Source: Daphnia pulex (Eukaryota > Arthropoda > Branchiopoda > Diplostraca > Daphniidae). From it: DNA of 64,000 bases. The position numbers and the translations under genes are program-made. Every line of letters begins with the position of its first letter. Within the stretch, counting starts at the first letter, position 1. The stretch spans positions 310,001-374,000 of the forward strand of contig NC_060026.1 of NCBI RefSeq assembly GCF_021134715.1, read 5' to 3'. Below, in pieces: positions 21,607 through 33,642 of this stretch. The notes beneath the pieces are model-generated. The model had not been told where the DNA came from. It saw nothing but the letters and a program-made list of their open reading frames with translations, and did not search any database.

Positions 21607-22008
21607 AAAATCGGCAAAAGATTAGGCTAGGATAAGTTGTAGGTTTATTTTCGAAGTAATTTGGAACGACGGGAAAAGTAAAAGTCCAAATAAATTCACA
21701 AAAAGTGACCCTTCCAACTAGCCCTCCTCTTCCCCTATTTCTGATTCATAGAGAATGAGATGAAGCTCAAGTTTTAAAAATATATCAATCACTCTGAATA
21801 CAAAATACCAAATACTAAAAACACGAATCCACGTGTTTCCGTTCTGTTAGCTTACACCTGGCACAAGTTACTAGTACATACTATAAATCCGTTGAATAAA
21901 TAACTTGAAACGGAAAGCTCCAAGGCCCTGAATTGTCGTTAAATGATAAATTTCATCATCGATTCGCAGACGCCGGCGTACAGATGGCGTCGATAAAAAT
22001 TCGAATTG
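21607..22008. other. no supportable gene
   Basis: Unique AT-rich spacer between the hairpin array and the second duplication copy. The last ~25 bases resemble the bases before copy 1. Confidence 0.4.
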
Positions 22009-22304
22009 ACCAATGGGAAGGCGCGGATAGTCCGATCGCCAGCGTGAGACTTGATTAACTCGTTTAATACAATGTTAAACATAATCAATCTCGTTGAAAT
22101 TGATTGAAATAGATGGGTTAAAATGTGGTGACGCCATTCAATCATTGTTGAAAGGTTTTCCTCCAACGGGAAAATTTCTACATCGAATAAAATGGTCCGT
22201 TTGGCACTTGCTGCTAAAAGAAACGGGTCGCTAGTTGATATAAGCAGCACCAATCATCGCAACATGTATTCTGACTTTAGCGATCAATTTGCAAAAGTAA
22301 GAAA

Positions 22305-23375
22305 ATGGGAAAAGTAAAGAAGCAAGTTCCAGTGAGCAACGCCCAGCCGGCGCCTCAGAAAAATGGTGGAGTGACCAAAGCAAAACAGACTGTTCGAAAT
22401 AAAGGACTTGTCAATTCACGATCCATAATTCCTATACAACGACCCAGACTAACCATCCAACAACGTTTACTGGCGGCGATACAGTTATTCCCCTATTCCC
22501 CCCTGGCGGGACCAGCCAAGATACAGAATCTGAAAACTGCCTATATTCAGCTTCACCTACTGAACCTCTCGCTATTAGGTATGCATCAGTTTGTGTGCGC
22601 TAAGGGGAAAGGGAAAGGAAGTGCAACAGACCAAGATGTTGACATGCAGGTGGTATTAAGAGTGATCAAGTTAGAAAACACCGCTGATCCTCTTGGATTC
22701 TTGTCCGTTCCCATGTCCGTCAGCGACGTCGACAAAGTCATCTCCGTCCGGAATAAGACGGCCCATCTGAATCTCAACGAAATCGACCAGACTTGGCAGA
22801 CGGACCTGCCCGCCTTGGTACTCATCAACAGAAGCGTCAATCAACCGGTCATCGCCCAACAGATCAAAGATATCGTCGATCAAATGAAATCGGGCAATTT
22901 CGACGGCCTGGTCAAATTTTCCTTCGTTTTCGCTCCTGGATTCAGCCATGCCAAGGCATTCGGCCTCTCAATGATTGTGTACGGCGTCTTCCTCCGATTC
23001 TTTGCCGAACCAGTGTCAACTTTCCTTGGGTCCAAATTGAATCTACGAAAAATCACGGTAGATTTATACGCAAACCTAAACTACCTTATCTACCAAATCA
23101 ACAGCAACCAGGATTACATCAGCCCTGGGGGCGCCTCTAGAAGCGATGCCCAGGTCTTCCAGACAGGATTTGATTGTAGGAACGATAACGCCCACGGGGC
23201 CTACACGCGTGCGTCTACCGATTATAAGCTCCAGCTAGATGCCGTCGTTGCCATTTTGCAGCTCATCAACAGTCCGGCAGAAGCAATCGAGGTACAAGCA
23301 ATTGTCGACCGTCTAGTGAAAATGGAGGCGCAAGGCGCAACGGTGACTCAAGAGGACTTCAAATTCTTTGAGTAA
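22305..23375 (+). CDS. 356-aa protein with two HEPN-like R-N-x3-H motifs (copy 2)
   Basis: The translation is identical to the gene at 5157-6227, with R149-H154 and R292-H297 motifs, a basic N-terminus and no introns. The overlapping upstream mini-ORF (22192-22317) and the GC-rich structured 3' flank (23376-23908) are conserved with it. Because the whole block is near-identical, conservation of the open frame here reflects recency and is not independent evidence of selection. Confidence 0.7.
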   Translation: MGKVKKQVPVSNAQPAPQKNGGVTKAKQTVRNKGLVNSRSIIPIQRPRLTIQQRLLAAIQLFPYSPLAGPAKIQNLKTAYIQLHLLNLSLLGMHQFVCAKGKGKGSATDQDVDMQVVLRVIKLENTADPLGFLSVPMSVSDVDKVISVRNKTAHLNLNEIDQTWQTDLPALVLINRSVNQPVIAQQIKDIVDQMKSGNFDGLVKFSFVFAPGFSHAKAFGLSMIVYGVFLRFFAEPVSTFLGSKLNLRKITVDLYANLNYLIYQINSNQDYISPGGASRSDAQVFQTGFDCRNDNAHGAYTRASTDYKLQLDAVVAILQLINSPAEAIEVQAIVDRLVKMEAQGATVTQEDFKFFE

Positions 23376-24184
23376 AGAAGATGACGGCGTGCGCCAATAG
23401 AAATTCTATTTTGGTGAAAGGAGAGTGTCCCTGGCTTGGTTGGAGATGGTTATAATCCGACCAGCCGGGGGCTCGCCTGTTGCCAAAGTAGAATTTGCTA
23501 TGAAACCGAACGAGACACCAACACCGAAAATATGGACATATACTTTAGAGGTTGATTAGTCTGAGCGGGGATAGTGGTTTAAACGGACGATGGTTATGAG
23601 TCCGCGATCACGACCCGTCTCCAATTCCCTCAAGTACCCAAAACTGATGAGCGACGATGTAGCTGGAAAGCGAAGAGTGAAGCAGTAGCTTCTCCAGCAG
23701 TTACCGAAGAGAGACGACCCATCACGCAGCTGCGCCCGGATTCGACAGAGCGTCATGGATGAGAAGATGGACATACCACCAGTCCATCTTCGAACAGGAA
23801 CTAACTTCCGCCTGGGGTCTACGGACCCAAAAACCTAGGAGCACGGGCAGGGCCTCGGGGGGCAGATCCCCGGGTGCGCTCAACCGTGAACTGTCGAATT
23901 CCAAAAATGATTTCTTCACTTCCACCGACTTGCACTCTCAACGACATCGGTAACGTCGAATCAACTATTTCTCACCCATCTACATCAAATGAAAATGAAA
24001 ATCATCCGCAAATCGATTCAATATTTTCGCTTCGTCACAAACTCAAGTTCGCCACGATGCCTGCACTACAATAGGCCTACTGGTTATTTAAGCAGCCGTG
24101 TCGTCGTCATCAGCACCATGAAAGAAAATCAATCGAGAGCCGAAATCGCTTTCCGTCGTCAACGACTTGATCATCACGAGAAAA

Positions 24185-24316
24185 ATGAAGAGATATTCGG
24201 TTCGATTCACAATCGACGGTCGCCCTGTGACACACAACAGCCCTCAGAAAAGCAGTGTCAAACAAAAACCCAAAAAGGGGAAAAAACGAGGCAAGAAACA
24301 AAAAGCTCATCGGTAA
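24185..24316 (+). CDS. 43-aa lysine-rich small ORF (copy 2)
   Basis: Same sequence as 7037-7168: ATG in an A-rich context, basic C-terminal run, stop inside a GTAAAT donor-like motif. Coding status is uncertain for the same reasons. Confidence 0.2.
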   Translation: MKRYSVRFTIDGRPVTHNSPQKSSVKQKPKKGKKRGKKQKAHR

Positions 24317-25968
24317 ATTGTGTTGACCTACATTATAGTATTTGTGTTGACTCTTTCAGAATAAAAAGATGTTACGTATTATGAGATTTCTTTATTTGTG
24401 CTACGAAACTACGCGGTAATCTGTTTTGAAATTTAAACAATTCAAGACAGATGCTTCTGCGATCTGCCAACTTTATTTCTAATTGCTTTTCACTCACTTC
24501 CAAACGGCGCACTCAAGTTTTAATTGTTTTCCTTAACTCACGAATCAAGAGCACATAAACGTTTCCCATAAAATCAAGCCATTGAAATAAAAGAGGCAAC
24601 TCGTTAAAAAACAAAACCAAATTGTTGTAACCAAAAGCATCGTTGTGAGGAAAATTCGACACAACAAAACTTTAAATTAAACTGTTCATGAAATCAAGTT
24701 AAAAAAAAAACCCACCAAACTGCTCTTCTGACTTTCAAGAAAAACACAATTCGGAAAACTAGAACTGATTCACCTCGCCTACTACAACGACCATTGTGGT
24801 AATTATAGGCACAATCAAATGAAAAATTACCATCATCAGACACTTTCTCTTTTTCTTTCAAAAATAACTGCTTCCAAATAACTATCCCGATTCAAAACAA
24901 AAACATAGCGAGTGTCGCAGTAGAACGAAATAGTGACGTAGTGAAGACGAACCAAAAGTATCAACCGAGTGCTTTCATAACTGCCATGATGACCAACTAC
25001 CAAATAGCTATTGAAAAACCAAGGAATCGGGAATTTCATTATTTGGAAACATTTAAGAGTAGAGAGACCTCGGTCAAGTCACGGCAGAGAGTCAAAGAGA
25101 CGGATGATGCAAAAAGCCTAGCCTAGACCAACAAATTGGATATGCTGCACTCTGTCACGGTAAAACGTACCAGAAATTGTACATTCCAAATACAAATTGC
25201 CAAATCCCAATGCCAAATAATGACAGCAGAACGTTTAAAGAAAAACGCAAGGGCGGAATAGAAAAAGGCGAATGTGATGAAAAAACTAACCTGCAAATAA
25301 AATGATTGCGTCACCCGTGTTGAAGATGCAAATTGGAGAAACCAACGTGAGGTTTCACTAGAGCGAGTCGAACATCAAATTGAGAGCGAATGAGGATAAT
25401 CCGGATCCTGAATGTACGAGCACCAATCGACCTTGATGGGAGGCACCCAGGAACCACGTTGATTATTGGCTTATTGCCAATGGACTGCACCTGGAACGAA
25501 CAAAAAGCAATATTAAAAATTTAAAACGGTTGCTTGCCACTTTAAGTTCATGCACAGTTGATTGAAAGACATATGCATAATGAAAGATGTCTTGGCTGGT
25601 CAAAATCATTTTAAATCTACATTCAGAACTATTGATAAGCAAATTAAACGTCTATGGAGAGAGCTTAGAAAGAGAGAGAGAGAGAGCTAACCCCAAAAGG
25701 GCAAGCCTTAATCTTATTAACCAACACCAGTCAACGACGTTGATAAAGAGTCAAAAATTAGAACAGAGGGAGGCCATGCCAATTCCATACCACGGGCGGG
25801 TTTAAGAAAATAATCTGAGAAACAAATTAAAAAACAAACGTCCGCCTTTAAAAAGTGCTGAAAGGCTTCGATGGACCCAAAAAGACAGGCGTCAGCAGTA
25901 GAGTCGACAACCAGTCGACAATCGGCAATCAAAATGATAAAAACAAAGGGAAAATAGCAACTGCTGAC

Positions 25969-26342
25969 CTTTCATCGGAGTTGCATGGCTTCTCGTCGTG
26001 GCACTTGACTGGAACAGGTTCAAACTCTCGGTGCCCTTTTCCGGATGAAATACGTCCCCGCCTCCTGCATAGCAAAACTGAAAGTAGCAAAAAAGAATCA
26101 GCATGAGTCACAGCACTGCACTTGAGTCTACATGCATGCACATTCCAAAAACATTCATCGATTACTTACGGGCTGTTCAATTGAGCCAGTGAATTTATTT
26201 GACTCGTGTGAACTCACTAATGACTCCTGGGCAATTGGTCGATCGCGAATAGGGAAAAAGGGCAACTGACCTCATTTAATCGCGTATCTTTCTCGTCGTG
26301 GAACCTCACTGACATAAGGTACAAACGGACGGTGCCATTCTA
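25969..26342 (-). pseudogene. pair of related, degenerate minus-strand exons (copy 2)
   Basis: Counterparts of 8820-9193 at offset 17149, with the same splice-like borders, the same frame break in the left segment and the same leading TAG in the right one. Confidence 0.3.
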
Positions 26343-27599
26343 CTGCAAAACATGGCGGTCAACCACACCCATTCAGTCAACGCAGTCGATGTTAAGGACA
26401 CTGCTTGAATGTAGACAATGCTAAAATCTACAAAAAGGTTTCATTCAGTCCAGTCGTTACATTTTTTGAAGGGTGACTCTTACTTAACCCAAGTACAGCG
26501 CCGTGAAATTGGTAAAGGAAGAATTCTTCTTTCCATGGGCGGCGTCCAAAAACTGCCACTAGACTTCGGTTTCAATCGTGGCAACCAGCCAACATCCAAC
26601 GGGACAAAGTTGCAGCTCGTCTATTTGTTATTAAAGACCCGTTAAAGTTCAATCACAATCAACAATTAGAAATAAAATTTCAAAAAACTTGACCTGCAGA
26701 CCTTCAATCAGGAGTCATGCCAATTTGGCTCACCTGGATGCTTTCTTTAGGTCCTCCATTTTCCCGATCTAGTTTCTCCTGAGAAAATGTGACCAAAATG
26801 ATCCAAGACAAGATCAGGCAACAAGATCTCCACAACACCACCACTCCAAATCAAAAACATCAGTATGAGGAAGCCTAAATAGATTTGAAATAGATAAATG
26901 CCATTATTTGCAGCTTCGTGGAAATGAAATCATCCAACGACACATTAACTTGACTTGTTTACGAGAACTGCATTTCCAGTAAATGAAAGGGAGATGCCAT
27001 TGGCTCATTCATTCTGCACAATTTACTCTTTTGAAAATAAATTTGAATAAAAGCAAAAACAATATCGAAAAAATTGCCAAGTTGACAAGCAAAGTGATCG
27101 CTCGGACCCCCCTCCCCCATTGATGAAAAATCTACTCTAGTCTTACATGTGGAAACTTTAGAGAAATACACAACTACAGCGTCACTATTTTAAAAATTTA
27201 AATGCAGTAAGAAAAAAAAGATACTTGACATTTTTAATATCCACAAAAGAACACGAACGAGAGTGATCGTACCACCATGTTGAAACTTGAAAGCCACGGC
27301 CACGCTTGAAGATAGCAGACGACAGAGGAAATGAGTTTGCATGAGGTAGTACGAAATTTCTCCACCAGGTGCCTCTGAAAAAGAAAACAAATTTATAAGC
27401 GTTTTTTTTTTCAAAAGCGATGATTAGTTTCTTTTAAGTTTGGCTACCGGAGAAAGCAGTTCCTTCTCCCATGACATGTCCGACACGCGAGAAAAATCTC
27501 CAAAGTGGCTGGAGATTGCATTTGTCTACCAATCGGAAACAGCCAAAGGTTCAGCAGGTCTGGGTGGAGTTCCTGGAAGTTTTCTAACGTTACTGCCGG

Positions 27600-27800
27600 C
27601 TACTGATGTTGTCGGTCGTTGACTCTCGTTTTTGCGTAGTAGATCGACCCAATCAGAAGAATCGATTCCGTGGTGGAAAAGAGAAACTGGTGACACTTTC
27701 CACAACGGTCGAGAGCCAGAGACGATAACCAGCCTCCGCTATCCGGCGCTCCTGGCTGTTGAGAGCTGGGAGTGTTGCTGCTTGAGCCAGCGTCATCCAT
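27600..27800 (-). CDS. 66-aa CxxC membrane-segment protein, possibly DMAC1/DUF4536-like (copy 2)
   Basis: The translation is identical to 10451-10651: Ser/Pro-rich N-terminus, DRCGKCHQF, hydrophobic segment, GSIYYAKTR. The 5' UTR intron is conserved (exon edges at about 27824 and 27919). Confidence 0.45.
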   Translation of the reverse strand: MDDAGSSSNTPSSQQPGAPDSGGWLSSLALDRCGKCHQFLFSTTESILLIGSIYYAKTRVNDRQHQ

Positions 27801-29705
27801 TTAATTGAGCTTCACATTAACCACCTGAAACACATAACCTCTCCACAAAAGCCTGTCAGAATTATCAGGTGAAAAACTGCTGTTCCAATGTAAAGCGATT
27901 AACGTTTCGTTCCTTTACCTCAATCGCTGTTCCACGCCCCGGGATCAACGATTGGGACTTGACTGTCGCTCCAACGATTCGCTGCCTAAGCGGCGGACTC
28001 GGTCTGAGAGATAAGGCTAATGAATAAAATTAATAATGAAATGAAGAAAGTCCAACAAAGACGAATGGTACCAGTGTCTGTATCGGAATTGTCTTCATCT
28101 TCTAGTAGGCGAAAAAGGGCGATAACGTGGCGGAATTGCAATGTTTAGGCTAGTATCGATTCGCCTGGGCGTTGAGCTATACAGTTAACTAGTGAGAGAC
28201 TGCATTCTCTTATACCAGTTTGATAAGACATCCATTTCAGATAATTCTGTTTCTGCTATTGTCTCTGCAAAGGGAACTGCCCATATCAGGTTCCAAAATT
28301 GTATGGAGCTCCTCGTGATCCCTTCTGCTTGGCAGCATTGATTTGACTACCAGGGGAGTTGAACTTATCGACAGGAACTTGAGCTGAGAAGAGAAAGATG
28401 TAAATTTGTTATATCACAATTTAGTTTATTCAAGGGAAAGACTTACTTCAATTTTCTCCTTGGCAACAACTTCCAATACTTTATTGTTGACGTTGAATTC
28501 CACCAATTTTCAAAAGTGAATGTGTTCAAGGTCACAAACTATAAATCATGTTCAACACATTTGGAAGCCTGAAGTAATTCCTTTTCATTCAAGTGTGATC
28601 TCCATTGTTTCTCCTCCTGTTCTATGATTAAAAATCAATTATCATAGTGTGAATGTGATGGCTGGTTAAACTTGTAAGTGGTTCATCGTTTCACCTTTAC
28701 ACCAATTTACTGTACATGAAGGTCCATCTTGACAGCCAGAGACAGCCACACTATCTTCTACAGAATCTGTCACAATGCACATTTAGCTATTCACGATTTT
28801 CTCAGAAAAGTATAAAATAACTTGCTCGCCTTTGCCTCACTCATGTTTCAAGTACTACAAGATTTCCATCAAGCAGAAAGCAAACGAACACGAACCTTTC
28901 ATAAGACATTCGCCCTTCTTCCCCATAAATTCCAGTCGAGCTATCCACCATCTAGCGGTGACGCTATTCACGTTAAAAATTCCAAAATTCAATCGGAACA
29001 AACGTCCAAAACACCCCACCATTTTTTAAAAGGAATCAAAGTCGCTTGCCAGGTCTAATTTACTAATCCGAAATCATCAAATCGTTTTACTCTTTAGCTT
29101 AAATGTTGTACTGAACGATCCAACAGTGAAAACAAAAACCAAAAATAAATTAAGCAAAACGAGTAGATATTAAAAACGAGAAAAATGCAACCAAAGTTCT
29201 ACAGTTAAACTGTTGCCGTTGCGCAACGCCCAAAACATTGACCCTGTAAATCGGAAATCAAAGCTCCATATTAAGAGTAAAGAACTTGTTGTCCGACAAG
29301 TTGTTTTGCATTCCGCTTTTCACGAAGAATGTCGACAGAATTTAAGCAAAAAGGCGCAACTCAGCAACACGGGGAATTCGGCGGGTTGACGGTAACCGAT
29401 GACTAAAGTGAGTCAACTGAACTGGGAGCCATCTCCTTTCAGTTGATGGAATTTTGAATAATAAGGGGGCGGTCGGTCCCGCAGTGCATTTTGAGCTCGT
29501 CTTGGCTCCCGCAATAAAAACGGAAGCCCAGCTCGCAAGTGAATCACCAGTGTCGTCCAAGTTGAAACAAGGCAATCAGCTCCTCTGCAACAATCAAGCT
29601 AGTAAAAAGAAATAAGGAATTTCATTTGAAATTGGGCAAATTGCACAATGTAGAAGCTGAATTAGAGTCGAAATGAACTAAATATTTGCTTTCATGACTG
29701 CATCA

Positions 29706-31163
29706 TCTCAACAGAAATGTGATAGATGAACACAATTTCTATTCAATGATGAGTCTTAACCTATTCTGATTTTAGACAAGGATGGGCGATCAAAAGGGTT
29801 TAAAAATGGTCGTTTTATTTTCGGTCGTGTCAGAGTCTGTTGAGTTGCTATGCCAGGCCTCGAGTTTCTTCCTTTCTCACGTCTCTCGTAGCCGCTGACG
29901 ATGCATTTATCATCATCGATTGCATAACAAAATCACTTGCCTTTTTAAATTTTTAAGTATTGACTGAATGTGTGGGATATGCCCCCCCCCCCCCCATCTA
30001 TCACGGTAAGACGTTGTATGGCCAAATTACCAATCGTGGAATCATTCCGGTGCCATCAGCATTCAATCCCTACTATCCAACAAAGTATCGCCAGCAGCAG
30101 AAGCCGATATTGTACCTACAATAGAGGGTCTGGATTTGGAGGAATTATTTTAGTCCTAATAGCTAATACCAATCAAAGTGTCCCATCTATGAGTCAGTTT
30201 GATGCCAAACATGACGAGGAATGAACGGCGAAACAAGGAGTTTAAATGTGCCCAGCAAAGCGTCTGATTCTAATCAATTGGGTAAAAAATCAAATAACCA
30301 GCGAGTTCAGCGAGAACGGGAAAAACAAATCACTTGAACTGAATATTATCAATTCTTTTTAAATTATACGTCGACATAATTATTTAAAAAAAAAGGACAG
30401 AAAAAAGTTTCAATATTATGTAATAAGCAAAGAGAGAGAGCACATCCGCCGCTGTGTGTGTGTACTACTTGTTGATACCAAGAATACTATAATTGATATA
30501 ACAATTTTAACAATGATAGTGGGTGGATAGGCCGGGGCTGCCACTGCCCGGCTCTGTAACCTGGATATACGGATCTGAAACTAGCGAAACGCCCTCACAT
30601 ACACGCATTTCACAAGTTGTTGCCCACATGATACACCGGGCGGTGTATGACAAGGACAACATTGTTGGATTCCAGCGGAAGCAATACGCATATGATCACC
30701 GAGATTATTCGACTAGCCCGTATAGAGCCAGCACCCACTTGTATGCAACACATTCCCAATTCAACACGGCGGAGCAAGGCAATTAACCCAATGACTGCGC
30801 AAACAAGGGCACCTTGCACTGTCAGATATACAGCACCAGTTTCCCATTATCCCACATTTCATTTGCCTTTTGCGCCGACTGAGGAATATTGGACCGATCC
30901 CAATATCGACGAAAACCGTCCCCCAGCCAACCCTCCCGAGTTCCCTCTCCTGCAACAAGTCACGGGGTCCATGTGACGCCACAGTGGCGCCAGAGCGGAT
31001 GTATGACCAACCAACAATACTCACCACGGGGTTCGAACCCTGGTCCCAAGGTGCACCACTGCACCTTTTCCTAAATGACGCCTTATCCCATACACCCACT
31101 CGTCCCCTTTTATTAATGTTAAAAGAAAATGTTTTGAATAATTTTAAATTTCAGTGGATCATC
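29706..31163 (+). repeat. older diverged duplication tail, copy 2
   Basis: Homologous to 12557-14005, with scattered substitutions and indels (for example a longer C-run near 29983-29995, and insertions near 30110 and 30160). Homology stops at about 31163, where the two copies read GGATCATC then diverge. The ankyrin gene starts 78 bases further on. Confidence 0.55.
30978..31069 (+). ncRNA. tRNA-like Pol III unit or SINE head (copy 2)
   Basis: It has the same elements as 13820-13911: GCCACAGTGGC hairpin, B-box GGTTCGAACCC (31030-31040), stem-loop GGTGCA-CCAC-TGCACC (31050-31065) and TTTT. These 92 bases appear unchanged even though the surrounding tail has diverged. Confidence 0.4.
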
Positions 31164-31240
31164 GCGTAACATTGTCAAAGAATTGACAAGAGCTGCCAGT
31201 TTTTCCCAGTTGAACAATTTTTCACAGCGTTTTGGGAAAC

Positions 31241-32610
31241 ATGTTAATTCAGCACAAAGTACCATCTGATCAAATAGCCAACTGTCAAAACTTTGCATCG
31301 TTCGTTTTCAAAATAGCCAATTGCGAAGGGAAAACGTGGTGGACTCTCACGAGCAAATTAGTCGACATTCTGACGCCTTGGAGTCTGAAAAAGGGTTCCG
31401 GAGTTAAATTGAATCAGATGTCATCAGACACTATTAGAGCGAGAAGGGCGATCTCTACATATCCGTACATATCGCTGATCAAAAACAAAGATTGTGGGCT
31501 GATTACCAGTCTCATTGAGGCATTCCCAATCAACGGTAGAGACTCTCAAGGCTATACAATGCTCGAATGGAGCAGAGCCTTTGAAAGAAAGGACATTGGA
31601 GACAATTTAGAGAAGAAAGGAGCCATTCCGTCAGAATCATTCCGCCGCAATGTCATTTCCATAGCTCTTCAATATTCAGATTCACACGATCCCAAATTAT
31701 CTTTCGACGGCATTGACATGACCAGTGTCAACCAAACGGGCGACACGATCCTCCATTGCGCACTGTACGGAGGCAAGTGGAAAGCAGTTAAGAAAATTCT
31801 GGAAGTATCCAGCACAAATTGCGACTTTAACGCATCGAATTCTCTGAACGAAACGCCACTTCATCTGGCTGCCAAATTGGAATGCTCAATCAACAAGTTC
31901 GAAGCGCTTTTGAGTCGAATTGACCCGGAAAAGGTTAACATTGCCGACCATTTCGGATACACTCCGCTCCACTATATGTCGTCGACGTTCGTTTGCCGAA
32001 CGAGAAGAAAATTAAACTATTATTAGACAAAGGAGCGGACATTAATTCCAAGACGAAAAAAGGTTACACGGCACTTCACTTTGGGCTGTGGCACAAATCG
32101 GCGACTGTTACCGAGGAATTATTGAGTCATGTCAAGCTTGTCGATGGGAATGAAGTAGAAGATGCGGATGTAAACTCGATGGATGACTACAACCAGACGG
32201 CGTTACACTATGCTTGTTGGTGGTCAGGTATTCCAGTCAGCCTGTTTAAGATAATTTTGGAGAAAACCACTGATATGAATGGAAAGGACCAACTTGGCTA
32301 CACCGGTCTTATTATAGCTTTATTTTGTAAAAACAAAGTCGCCACGGAAGAACTGCTGACACATAGCCGGACACTTGTGGATGGAACAGAAGAGTGTGTG
32401 GACGTTAACATTCGAAATAACGATGATGAAACAGCCCTTCACTGGGCTTCTGCATGGCCAAACATTCCTGAAAAATTATTCCAGAAAATTTTGGATGGTT
32501 CCGCAGATATCCAAACGAAAAACTGCTGCGGAACTACTCCTGTTGATATCGCCAACAAATATAAATCGTTGACTGCCCCATTCTTACTTGGCAAACAATT
32601 CAAAAAATGA
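31241..32610 (+). pseudogene. intronless ankyrin-repeat protein gene with one frameshift
   Basis: ATG 31241 opens a frame to TAG 32024-32026. A second frame continues the same protein from about 31970 to TGA 32608-32610, with no ATG of its own at the join. Ankyrin motifs appear in the first frame (GDTILHCALYGG about residue 163, NETPLHLAAK about 202, FGYTPLHYMS about 236). They continue in the second (KGYTALHFGL, NQTALHYACWW, DETALHWASAW, GTTPVDIANKYK). Moving from one frame to the other requires loss of one base (or gain of two) between about 31950 and 32000. The first 150 residues have no recognised domain. Without the break it would encode about 455 residues. It is probably a pseudogene, or a sequence error. 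It resembles the ankyrin part of the kinase-ankyrin gene at 41057-42790 only in general style. Confidence 0.8.
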
Positions 32611-32834
32611 AAGAAGAAAGAAATATTTATTTGTTGGCCCATTTTTGAATTTTAGTTGCAATGTTACGGCTTTAGAATATTTTCCTATTATTTGGTGGAA
32701 ACAAAATTGTGTCCATTGCTCCCAAAAACTGATATAATCTTGTGATAGCTTTATCTGTTCTTGCTCATGGAATTTTGAAACAAAATTGACGCGTGTAGAA
32801 TTTGGGGTGTAATGAATTGGCGAAGTTGAAAATT

Positions 32835-32840
32835 AATAAA
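32835..32840 (+). terminator. polyadenylation signal AATAAA
   Basis: AATAAA 225 bases after the ankyrin stop codon, in AT-rich sequence. Confidence 0.35.
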
Positions 32841-33642
32841 ATGAATCTGAAATATTTCTCTCCGCTCTTGGTTGTTTGATAATAGCCCTAAATAGACGTA
32901 GGTATTTAAATGGAGCTTTTAGCTCTCAACTAACTCAAATTAGGAGGAAATACGAGAAAATACTATCAAACTCATCTAACTCATAATAGGAGTCTAAAAA
33001 TACTAGGCTCTCATATTTAAATAATTTGAGGGAACCTAGCTGCTAGCTGGAACCAGAGCCAATAGCAGCACTGGTATAGCTCTGCTGAGACTGGCCTGTG
33101 CTACAAGACATTTTTAGTTATTTTTTTAAATCTCGGCGTAGTATGGTAGAACGTTAACAGATGGCGCTAGACTACCAAACAAGTTTCTGCATTACCGTTA
33201 TGTTGTTGCGTAACCCTATTTCATTCAGCCTTTCTTTGCCACGAAACCATTTCCATACTCACAATGAAACTTCACACAATGACACACAGAAGAAATAAAT
33301 TTGCTCCGAATTTGTATATATACAGCATAGAAATTTTTAAAAAAATTAATAAATCTGATTACACTTTATTCCAAAAAACAATCGAATTTCGCAATGATAT
33401 TACTAGAGTATACAAAATACTAAATGAAAAACCGTGGGTAATTTTACCTCGACAATACTCGTTCACTTGAAGAAAACCCATTAGAATTTAAGATCACATC
33501 TCACTTCCACAAACACACACAATTTTATGAAAAGGAAAACTCCAATATGCATGGAAATTAAAATCGTAAACTCTTCATACTTGTAAGATTATATAAACAG
33601 GTTCCCTTTCACAACAAGAGTAATCAATGTGGTATTAAGAAA
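32841..33642. other. intergenic; one weak small ORF
   Basis: The interval between the ankyrin gene and the 3' end of ILRUN. A 68-codon plus-strand frame (33264-33470, begins MKLHTMTHRRNKF) has no recognisable domain and is AT-rich. I would not call it a gene. Confidence 0.35.

Larger units (their letters stand above)
22009..29705 (+). repeat. large direct duplication, copy 2 (~7.7 kb)
   Basis: Partner of 4861-12556, same orientation, offset 17148-17149. It carries the same genes and non-coding stretches. The 8-kb segment 14006-22008 between the copies is not itself repeated inside the window, so this is a dispersed direct duplication and not a simple tandem of a 17-kb unit. Confidence 0.9.

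Noticed and set aside
31993..32610. Independent second ankyrin gene
   Set aside because: It would start at a TTG codon and continues the ankyrin array of the preceding frame, so it is the downstream half of one frameshifted gene.
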